Shown here piece after piece: positions 41,920-49,455 of a DNA stretch of 64,000 bases. The notes beneath the pieces are model-generated. The model had not been told where the DNA came from, did not search any database, and worked only from the letters and a program-made list of their open reading frames with translations. The stretch spans positions 21,025-85,024 of the forward strand of contig JAHEJJ010000008.1 in NCBI GenBank assembly GCA_024638915.1, in the 5' to 3' direction. This DNA comes from Robiginitalea sp. (GTDB lineage Bacteria; Bacteroidota; Bacteroidia; Flavobacteriales; Flavobacteriaceae). A program made the position numbers and the translations under genes. Position 1 is the first letter of the stretch; each line of letters opens with the position of its first letter.

Positions 41920-41948
41920 GGAAGCGGGGTTTATCCGCTTCCTTTTTT
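41920..41948 (+). terminator. rho-independent terminator of the second ECF cassette
   Basis: GGAAGCGG (41920-41927) pairs with CCGCTTCC (41935-41942), followed by six T. A smaller hairpin (AAGGAAG with CTTCCTT, about 41889-41912) sits just upstream and may help. Confidence 0.8.
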
Positions 41949-41969
41949 ATTTGGTTTATCCCAAAATGA

Positions 41970-41977
41970 TACCTTTG
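41970..41977 (+). promoter_or_regulatory. -7 element upstream of the RsmB-like gene
   Basis: TACCTTTG matches TAnnTTTG, 17 bp before the ATG at 41994; TTTG at 41950-41953 gives only a 16-bp spacer. Sits right after the terminator. Confidence 0.42.
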
Positions 41978-41993
41978 CCAGATCTATATTCCA

Positions 41994-43208
41994 ATGCGTT
42001 TACACAGAAATCTAGTTTTTGCAGTCACCAGAACACTTCATCAGATCTTCAACGAAGAAGTCTATGCCGATAAGGCTGTCGAGAAAAGTCTGAAAAGCAA
42101 TCCCCGTTGGGGATCCAGGGATCGGGGATTTATTGCTGAAACCGTTTATGATATCGTAAGATGGAAACGTTTATATATGGAAATAGCATCGGTTTCAGAA
42201 CCTTTTCAGCAGCAAGGCCTGATAAGGCTTTTTACGGTTTGGGCAACACTAAAAGGTATACCACTACCTCCTTGGGAAGAGTTCGGACTTGTTCCGACCA
42301 GACGGATAAAAGGCCGGTTCGACGAGCTTTCACATATTCGAAAATTTAGAGAGTCTATCCCAGACTGGCTGGATGATATGGGAAATGAGGCGCTCGGGGA
42401 ACCCTTATGGTCTGAGGAGTTAAAAGCCCTCAATCAGGTAGCTCCCGTTGTGTTGCGCACTAATACATTAAAAACCAATCGTGAAGAACTTAGAAAAGCA
42501 TTGTCAAGAGAAAATATCCAAACGGCATGCCTAAAACACTATCCTGACGCCCTGGCGCTTGAACAAAGGTCCAATGTTTTCAGAACCGAGGCTTTTAAAT
42601 CGGGATTATTCGAAGTTCAGGATGCATCTTCTCAAAAGGTAGCCCCCTTTTTAGAGCCAAAACCCGGAATGCGGGTCGTAGATGCCTGTGCAGGAGCTGG
42701 AGGCAAAGCGTTGCACCTTGCCTGTCTGATGGAAAACAAAGGGCAAATCATCGCATTGGACATTTACCAGCAAAAATTAAAAGAATTGAAACGTCGGGCC
42801 AGGAGGAATGGGGCACACAATATTGAAGCAAGACTTATAGAATCCAACAAGATAATAAAGAAGCTTCATGGAACAGCAGACAGGGTACTGATCGATGCTC
42901 CCTGTAGTGGTTTGGGTGTCTTACGGCGTAATCCTGATGCGAAATGGAAACTATCGCGAGAATTTGTGTTGAAGCTGATAGAACAGCAGGCCCAGATACT
43001 TGATCGTTATGCGCACATGGTAAAAGCCGGGGGTAAATTGGTATATGCCACATGTTCCATCCTTCCACAGGAAAACGAGGCACAGCTTGAGAGATTTCTG
43101 AAATCCGATACAGGCCGGGACTTCCAGCTGGAGGAAGAAACTCATCTATGGGCTTCCAAAACCGGTTACGACGGATTCTACATGGCCAGGCTTTATAAAA
43201 GAAATTAA
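41994..43208 (+). CDS. RsmB/NOP family RNA cytosine-5 methyltransferase
   Basis: A 404-residue enzyme that methylates C5 of cytosine in RNA (16S C967-type). A NusB-like N-terminal helical domain (about 1-130) is followed by the SAM-binding core: motif I 'DACAGAGGKALHLA' (about 229), motif IV 'DAPCSGLG' (about 300-307, Cys that resolves the intermediate) and motif VI 'YATCSILPQENE' (about 351, nucleophilic Cys). All catalytic residues are present. The RsmB assignment rests on family similarity; E. coli RsmB is 429 residues. It is monocistronic upstream of purL. Confidence 0.9.
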   Translation: MRLHRNLVFAVTRTLHQIFNEEVYADKAVEKSLKSNPRWGSRDRGFIAETVYDIVRWKRLYMEIASVSEPFQQQGLIRLFTVWATLKGIPLPPWEEFGLVPTRRIKGRFDELSHIRKFRESIPDWLDDMGNEALGEPLWSEELKALNQVAPVVLRTNTLKTNREELRKALSRENIQTACLKHYPDALALEQRSNVFRTEAFKSGLFEVQDASSQKVAPFLEPKPGMRVVDACAGAGGKALHLACLMENKGQIIALDIYQQKLKELKRRARRNGAHNIEARLIESNKIIKKLHGTADRVLIDAPCSGLGVLRRNPDAKWKLSREFVLKLIEQQAQILDRYAHMVKAGGKLVYATCSILPQENEAQLERFLKSDTGRDFQLEEETHLWASKTGYDGFYMARLYKRN

Positions 43209-43263
43209 CAATCGCCCTTTATAAATGCCTTTTTTTTCACGTGCATCTACTGCAATAAAAATG

Positions 43264-43271
43264 TAAATTTG
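43264..43271 (+). promoter_or_regulatory. -7 element of purL
   Basis: TAAATTTG matches TAnnTTTG, 33 bp before the ATG at 43304. No purine riboswitch is seen in the 95-bp gap. Confidence 0.42.
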
Positions 43272-43303
43272 TGGCTTCTTGAAACGCTCAATTGTTATTG
43301 CAA

Positions 43304-46300
43304 ATGATTCACTTCTTCGGCCAGATCAACACAAAAGTTTATGCAGTTCAAAAAGAGGGTGCTTTTTCTCAGGAAGAAACCGAACAACTCAGCTGGTTAT
43401 TTGGTGATCTGCCCCTAATAGAAGCGGCGTCTATAGACGCTTTTTTTGTTGGGCCCAGGGCGGCGATGATCACTCCATGGAGTACAAATGCCACAGAGAT
43501 CACCCAAAACATGGGTATGGAAGGTATACTTCGAATCGAAGAATATTTTGCAGTGGATTCAGGGTATACCGACTTCGATGCTATGCTCACTCAAAAATAC
43601 AGCAACCTCAACCAGAGAATATTTACCGTGGAAGTACCTCCACAGCCGATTATTGAAGTTGAAGATATAGCCGCTTACAACCAGCAGGAGGGGCTGGCGC
43701 TCAGCGATGAAGAAGTCGATTATCTGGAGGCCCTTTCAAAAAGGCTCGGCCGTATGCTGACCGACTCAGAGGTATTTGGTTTCAGCCAGGTGAACTCAGA
43801 GCACTGCCGCCATAAGATTTTTAACGGAACCTTTGTAATCGACGGTAAGGAAATGCCAAATTCCCTTTTCGCCATGATCAAGCAAACATCAAGGGCACAT
43901 CCTAACGAAATCGTTTCAGCATATAAAGACAATGTAGCATTTATAAAAGGCCCCAGAGTCCTTCAGTTCGCGCCAGGATCTGCTGACAAGCCCGACTATT
44001 ATGAAAAGAAACCTTTTGAATCGGTGATCTCACTGAAGGCCGAAACCCATAATTTTCCTACCACCGTTGAACCTTTCAACGGTGCCGCTACCGGTTCTGG
44101 TGGGGAAATCCGCGATCGAATGGCTGGTGGGAAAGGGGCTGTTCCCCTGGCTGGCACCGCGGTCTACATGACGGCATATTCTCGCCTGGCGAAAGACAGG
44201 CCATGGGAAAATGCCATGGAAGAGCGTCCATGGCTTTATCAAACCCCCATGGATATTCTGATCAAAGCTTCCAACGGGGCTTCGGATTTCGGCAATAAAT
44301 TCGGGCAGCCATTGATCTCAGGATCGGTGCTCACCTTCGAACACAAGGAAGATCGGCGAAGATTAGGGTTCGATAAGGTTATCATGCTGGCGGGCGGAAT
44401 TGGTTATGGAAAGGCTTCCCAGGCCATCAAGGACATTCCTGAAAAAGGTGATAAAATTGTGATCCTCGGTGGAGATAACTACAGGATAGGAATGGGCGGA
44501 GCTGCTGTATCCAGCGCCGATACTGGTGAATTCAGTTCAGCTATTGAACTTAATGCCGTTCAACGGTCCAATCCGGAAATGCAAAAAAGAGCCGCAAACG
44601 CGATCAGGGCACTGATCGAATTAGATGATAATCCTATAGTTTCAATTCACGATCATGGTGCCGGAGGCCACCTGAACTGCTTGTCGGAACTGGTAGAAGA
44701 AACCGGCGGAGTAATCGAATTGGAAAAATTACCTATTGGAGACCCCACCCTATCTGCCAAAGAGATCATCGGTAATGAATCACAGGAACGCATGGGACTC
44801 ATTATGGGCAAGGAGGATATGGCACTTCTGAAAAGGGTAGCCGAGCGTGAGCGATCACCTCTTTATGAAGTAGGTGAAGTTACCGGTGATAAACGTTTCA
44901 CATTCAAGTCAGAAAAGACCTCAAAATCACCGATGGATCTGGAACTCAACGATATTTTTGGAAGTTCACCCACCACTGTACTGAAAGATAAGGATTTGAC
45001 TTATAACTATGAGCCAGTGGAGTATTCCTTCGATAAAATCCAGGAATATTTAAGCGCTGTACTGCAATTGGAAGCCGTTGGATGCAAAGACTGGCTGACC
45101 AATAAGGTAGACCGTTGTGTAGGTGGATTGGTGGCAAAGCAACAATGCGCGGGACCGCTGCAATTACCACTTAATAATTGTGGTGTTATGGCGCTTGATT
45201 TTGAAGGAAAATCAGGTATCGCCACATCGATAGGTCATTCGCCTGTTTCAGGCCTGATCGACCCGGAAGCGGCCAGTCGCCTTAGCATAGTAGAAGCCCT
45301 GAGCAACATGATATGGGCACCATTGGAAAAGGGTATTCGCTCTGTCTCCCTTTCGGCCAACTGGATGTGGCCTTGCAAAAATCCGGGGGAAGATGCACGT
45401 CTTTACCGTGCCGTCCAGGCCCTTTCTGATTTCGCCATCGCTTTAGGTATCAATGTACCCACGGGTAAGGACTCCCTTTCGATGAAGCAAAAATATAAAG
45501 ATGGAGAAGTTTTGGCCCCGGGAACAGTGATTGTGTCTGCTGCGGCCCAATGCACGGATATTACCAAGGTAGTAGAACCTGTGCTGAATAAAAATGGTGG
45601 TGATCTGTATTATATCAAATTATCGGACGAGCCCTATGCGTTGGGCGGATCATCATTTGCCCAGACCCTAAATAGAATTGGTCAAAATGTGCCGGATGCA
45701 AGAGATGCCCAAAAGCTTATCCGGGTGTTCGATGCTGTCCAGCAATTTATTCGTGAAGATGCTATTTACGCCGGGCACGATATATCAAGCGGTGGATTGA
45801 TCACCTCCCTTCTCGAGATGTGTTTTGCCAACACAGACCTCGGACTGGAGCTAGAGCTTAGTCCCTTGCAGGAAAAGGATACAGTAAAACTCTTATTTTC
45901 AGAAAACCCTGCAATTTTATTCCAGGCCAATGACACGTCTGTCGAACAAAAACTCAGCCGCCTGGGGATTGAATATCAGAAGATCGGAAAAGTTCTTGAG
46001 CGTCCTGAACTGGTCTTGAAAAACTTTGATGACTCACTTTCTTTAAGCATTATTGAACTGAGGGATATTTGGTATTATACATCATACCTGCTCGATAAAA
46101 AACAGACTGCAGGGCGATTAGCGCGAACCCGTTTTGAAAATTATAAGCATCAGCCTCTAAAATATTCCTTTCCCAGCGATTTCGATGGTAAAAGGCATTT
46201 AGCCGGAAGCTATCGGCCAAAAGCAGCGGTGATCAGGGAAAAGGGCAGCAACTCGGAAAGAGAAATGGCCAATGCCATGTACCTGGCAGGTTTTGATGTA

Positions 46301-46984
46301 AAGGATGTGCATATGACCGATCTGATCAGCGGACGCGAGACGCTGGAGGATATTCAGTTCATAGGTGCCGTAGGTGGATTTTCAAATTCAGACGTGCTGG
46401 GCAGTGCCAAAGGTTGGGCAGGAGCATTTAAATACAACAAAAAAGCAAAGGAGTCATTAAAACGCTTTTTTGCGCGTCCTGACACCTTATCCATCGGTAT
46501 ATGTAATGGATGTCAGCTATTTATGGAGCTCGACCTGATCTATCCCGATCATGAAAACCATGGCAAAATGACTTTTAATGATTCCCATAAGCATGAAAGT
46601 AGTTTCACCTCTGTAACGATCAAAGAGAATCATTCGATTATGCTTTCTTCCATGGCTGGATCAACACTTGGGGTGTGGATTTCAAACGGGGAAGGGAAAT
46701 TTAGTTTACCCTATCAAGAAAATCGCTACAATATTGTAGCCCGGTATGCATATGGCGAGTATCCGGCAGATCCGAATGGAAGCGACTTCAATACCGCCAT
46801 GCTCTGTGATGACAGCGGACGTCACCTGGTGACCATGCCTCATATAGAAAGGTCGATATTCCCATGGAATTGGGCTTATTATCCTAAAGATCGCAGGGAT
46901 GAGATCTCACCCTGGCTGGAGGCGTTTTCGAATGCCAGGCGCTGGGTTGAAAAACATAAGCAGGAACTTAGGGTTAGCCAATAA
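43304..46984 (+). CDS. purL: phosphoribosylformylglycinamidine synthase (large, fused type)
   Basis: A 1226-residue enzyme that makes FGAM from FGAR, ATP and glutamine, the fourth step of purine synthesis. The single-chain proteobacterial/eukaryotic form has three parts in order: N-terminal linker, two PurM-like synthase lobes ('HNFPTTVEPFNGAATGSGGEIRD', 'GVMALDFEGKSGIATSIGH') and a C-terminal class I glutaminase whose nucleophile is Cys1067 in GICNGCQ. The start is ATG 43304 (MIHFFGQ); an upstream TTG (43292) would add only four residues. PurS and PurQ are therefore not needed. Confidence 0.97.
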   Translation: MIHFFGQINTKVYAVQKEGAFSQEETEQLSWLFGDLPLIEAASIDAFFVGPRAAMITPWSTNATEITQNMGMEGILRIEEYFAVDSGYTDFDAMLTQKYSNLNQRIFTVEVPPQPIIEVEDIAAYNQQEGLALSDEEVDYLEALSKRLGRMLTDSEVFGFSQVNSEHCRHKIFNGTFVIDGKEMPNSLFAMIKQTSRAHPNEIVSAYKDNVAFIKGPRVLQFAPGSADKPDYYEKKPFESVISLKAETHNFPTTVEPFNGAATGSGGEIRDRMAGGKGAVPLAGTAVYMTAYSRLAKDRPWENAMEERPWLYQTPMDILIKASNGASDFGNKFGQPLISGSVLTFEHKEDRRRLGFDKVIMLAGGIGYGKASQAIKDIPEKGDKIVILGGDNYRIGMGGAAVSSADTGEFSSAIELNAVQRSNPEMQKRAANAIRALIELDDNPIVSIHDHGAGGHLNCLSELVEETGGVIELEKLPIGDPTLSAKEIIGNESQERMGLIMGKEDMALLKRVAERERSPLYEVGEVTGDKRFTFKSEKTSKSPMDLELNDIFGSSPTTVLKDKDLTYNYEPVEYSFDKIQEYLSAVLQLEAVGCKDWLTNKVDRCVGGLVAKQQCAGPLQLPLNNCGVMALDFEGKSGIATSIGHSPVSGLIDPEAASRLSIVEALSNMIWAPLEKGIRSVSLSANWMWPCKNPGEDARLYRAVQALSDFAIALGINVPTGKDSLSMKQKYKDGEVLAPGTVIVSAAAQCTDITKVVEPVLNKNGGDLYYIKLSDEPYALGGSSFAQTLNRIGQNVPDARDAQKLIRVFDAVQQFIREDAIYAGHDISSGGLITSLLEMCFANTDLGLELELSPLQEKDTVKLLFSENPAILFQANDTSVEQKLSRLGIEYQKIGKVLERPELVLKNFDDSLSLSIIELRDIWYYTSYLLDKKQTAGRLARTRFENYKHQPLKYSFPSDFDGKRHLAGSYRPKAAVIREKGSNSEREMANAMYLAGFDVKDVHMTDLISGRETLEDIQFIGAVGGFSNSDVLGSAKGWAGAFKYNKKAKESLKRFFARPDTLSIGICNGCQLFMELDLIYPDHENHGKMTFNDSHKHESSFTSVTIKENHSIMLSSMAGSTLGVWISNGEGKFSLPYQENRYNIVARYAYGEYPADPNGSDFNTAMLCDDSGRHLVTMPHIERSIFPWNWAYYPKDRRDEISPWLEAFSNARRWVEKHKQELRVSQ

Positions 46985-47093
46985 AACTACTCAGACGCGT
47001 TTGAAACACATTCGCACAATCCTCAAATAGTTGCTCGGATTTCCTAATACCGATGCCTTTTCTTATTTTGCAATTACGATTTAGAAAATAAGT

Positions 47094-48866
47094 ATGCAAA
47101 ATATCACCCGGCTATTCGATTTTCCTTATTACCAATTATCAAAAGGTAATTTGGAAAAAGCCCTGGTCACCAAATATGATGGCCAATGGATCTCCACCTC
47201 AACTCAGGAATACATCGATAAATCAAATAAGATCAGCAGAGGGCTTTTGAGGATGGGTGTGGGACGTAATGACAAGGTGGCCGTGATCTCTTTAACCAAC
47301 CGCACGGAATGGAATATAATAGACATCGGGGTGCTGCAGTTGGGCGCCCAGAACGTTCCCATTTACCCGACAATATCGAAAGAAGAATATGCCTACGTCC
47401 TCAATCATTCCGAATCCAAATACTGTTTTGTCTCCTGCCAGGAGGTATTTGAAAAGGTAAAAGCCGTGCAGGATCAGGTTCCTGCTCTAAAAGGAGTTTT
47501 CTCATTTGACAAAATTCAAGGTTGCGATAGCTGGCAGGATGTATTGGCCCAGGGGGAGGATTATTCCAACCAGTCACAAGTAGAGGAATTGATGGCCCAG
47601 GTGAAGCCAGACGATCTTGCTACTTTGATCTACACATCGGGTACCACCGGAAAACCTAAGGGGGTTATGCTTTCCCATGACAATATTGTTAGCAATTCCC
47701 TGGAAAGTTCAGAGCGTCTTCCTATTGACGATGGCAACGTAAGGGCATTGAGTTTTCTTCCTGTTTGCCATATCTACGAGCGCATGCTGATGTACCTCTA
47801 TCAATATCGTTCTGTCTCTATTTACTTCGCCGAATCATTGGAAACCATCAGTGAAAACCTCCAAGAAATAGCACCCCACGTGATGACCGCGGTACCACGG
47901 CTGTTGGAAAAGGTGTACGATAAAATAATCGCCAAAGGGCATGCCCTGGGTGGAATTAAAAAGATACTTTTCTTCTGGGCGGTGAAGATCGGTTTGAAAT
48001 ATGAGCCCTATGGCCAAAACGGATGGTGGTATGAACAACAACTCAAACTCGCCCGCAAATTGATTTTTAGCAAATGGAAAGCGGGACTGGGCGGTAATCT
48101 ATCCTTGATCGCTTCGGGAAGTGCTGCTTTGCAACCCCGACTGGCCCGAATCTTCAATGCCGCTGAAATGGGAGTCATGGAAGGCTACGGCCTGACGGAG
48201 ACTTCTCCTGTAATTTCAGTAAACGATATGCGCAATGGAGGATTTAAAATCGGTTCAGTGGGAAAACCCATCGGACGTACCGATGTCCGAATAGCAGAAG
48301 ATGGTGAGATATGTATCAAAGGACCTCAGGTGATGCTGGGATATTATAAAGATCCCAAAATGACTGCTGAAGTTCTGATCAATGGTTATTTCCACACAGG
48401 TGATATCGGTGAAATTGACGCGGACGGTTTCCTTAAAATCACCGACAGAAAGAAGCAAATGTTCAAAACCTCGGGAGGTAAATATGTTGCGCCACAGCTT
48501 TTGGAGAACAAGTTTAAACAGTCGCCCTTTATCGAACAAATCATGGTGGTGGGTGAAGGTGAAAAAATGCCGGCAGCCTTAATTCAGCCTAATTACGACT
48601 ATCTATATGAGTGGGCCGAAAAAAATCAAATCACCTATGGTGAAAACTCCGATATTGTGATGGACCCAAGAGTACTGGAAAAATATCAGGAGGAAGTCGA
48701 CCAGGCCAATGCCCATTTTGCCAAATGGGAAAAAGTAAAGCAATTCAGGTTAACTCCAGAAGTCTGGAATGTTGATGACGGCCATCTTACCCCGACGATG
48801 AAACTCCGAAGAAAAATCATCAAAGAAAAGTATCTTCACCTTTATAACGATATCTACGAACATTAG
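47094..48866 (+). CDS. long-chain acyl-CoA synthetase (AMP-forming)
   Basis: A 590-residue adenylate-forming enzyme of the FadD/FAA1-like long-chain type. Motifs are the P-loop 'TLIYTSGTTGKPKGVMLSHDN' (about 181-200), 'GYGLTETSPV' and 'YFHTGDIGEIDADGFLKITDRKKQMFKTSGGKYVAPQ' with the catalytic Lys region. It activates fatty acids as CoA thioesters. It sits 127 bp before marR and the fadNAE genes, providing the first step of beta-oxidation. No copy of the downstream palindrome is found in its 109-bp upstream region, so regulation may differ. The C-terminus lacks membrane helices. Confidence 0.94.
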   Translation: MQNITRLFDFPYYQLSKGNLEKALVTKYDGQWISTSTQEYIDKSNKISRGLLRMGVGRNDKVAVISLTNRTEWNIIDIGVLQLGAQNVPIYPTISKEEYAYVLNHSESKYCFVSCQEVFEKVKAVQDQVPALKGVFSFDKIQGCDSWQDVLAQGEDYSNQSQVEELMAQVKPDDLATLIYTSGTTGKPKGVMLSHDNIVSNSLESSERLPIDDGNVRALSFLPVCHIYERMLMYLYQYRSVSIYFAESLETISENLQEIAPHVMTAVPRLLEKVYDKIIAKGHALGGIKKILFFWAVKIGLKYEPYGQNGWWYEQQLKLARKLIFSKWKAGLGGNLSLIASGSAALQPRLARIFNAAEMGVMEGYGLTETSPVISVNDMRNGGFKIGSVGKPIGRTDVRIAEDGEICIKGPQVMLGYYKDPKMTAEVLINGYFHTGDIGEIDADGFLKITDRKKQMFKTSGGKYVAPQLLENKFKQSPFIEQIMVVGEGEKMPAALIQPNYDYLYEWAEKNQITYGENSDIVMDPRVLEKYQEEVDQANAHFAKWEKVKQFRLTPEVWNVDDGHLTPTMKLRRKIIKEKYLHLYNDIYEH

Positions 48867-48935
48867 AAACTCTCCTTGATCTGACTTGGCTATGAAATGC
48901 CTCTTCCCTATCCGAAATAGATAAGCTTTTTTGTC

Positions 48936-48965
48936 AAAATTTATTATGCATGCATAATAAATTTT
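48936..48965. promoter_or_regulatory. 30-bp perfect palindrome, probable MarR operator
   Basis: The left half AAAATTTATTATGCA is the exact reverse complement of the right half TGCATAATAAATTTT. Its centre is 43 bp before the marR ATG and it ends two bases before the -7 box, so a bound dimer would block promoter recognition. The AT-rich, dyad-symmetric form is typical of MarR-family operators. Confidence 0.72.
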
Positions 48966-48967
48966 AT

Positions 48968-48975
48968 TATCTTTG
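48968..48975 (+). promoter_or_regulatory. -7 element of the marR-fadNAE operon
   Basis: TATCTTTG matches TAnnTTTG, 18 bp before the marR ATG. The -33 position falls inside the palindrome. The leader is only about 12 bases. Confidence 0.5.
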
Positions 48976-48993
48976 CCATCTAATCAGGTGTTC

Positions 48994-49443
48994 ATGAAGG
49001 AGATAACCATAGACTATGCCTTAAGAGCTACCTGGCAAGCAGTAGCCAGGATGTATAATGAAGAGGCCAGGCATTTTGGGGCAACTATGGCCATGGGTTT
49101 TACTCTTTTGAGTATCGATCCAAAGACGGGGACCCCCTCAACCGCATTAGGACCGAAGATGGGGATGGAGCCGACAAGTCTCTCCAGGATATTGAAAAGT
49201 ATGGAAGAAAAGGGGTTGATAGTCCGTAAACCCAATCCGGATGATGGTCGCAGTGTTCTGATTCATCTTACAGACTTCGGTTTGGAAAAACGAAAAGACT
49301 CCAAAGACGTTGTGCTTAGATTTAACGATGTAGTGAAATCAAAACTATCGGAAGAAGATCTGGAAGGATTCTTTGAGGTCGTCGAAGTGATCAACAAACT
49401 GATTTCTGAAAAGAAAATCTATAAACGAAATACCACCACATAA
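48994..49443 (+). CDS. MarR family transcriptional regulator
   Basis: A 149-residue winged helix-turn-helix regulator. Recognisable parts are the dimerising N-terminal helices ('TIDYALRATWQAVARMYNEEARHFGATMAMGFTLLSID'), the recognition region 'GMEPTSLSRILKSMEEKGLIVRK' and the wing 'NPDDGRSVLIHLTDFG'. It is the first gene of the operon with fadN (12 bp on). The likely effector is a fatty acyl-CoA or fatty acid, which would release it from the palindrome at 48936-48965. The start is ATG 48994; a TTG start at 48973 would lie at the predicted -7 box. Confidence 0.92.
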   Translation: MKEITIDYALRATWQAVARMYNEEARHFGATMAMGFTLLSIDPKTGTPSTALGPKMGMEPTSLSRILKSMEEKGLIVRKPNPDDGRSVLIHLTDFGLEKRKDSKDVVLRFNDVVKSKLSEEDLEGFFEVVEVINKLISEKKIYKRNTTT

Positions 49444-49455
49444 CGCTGATAATTA

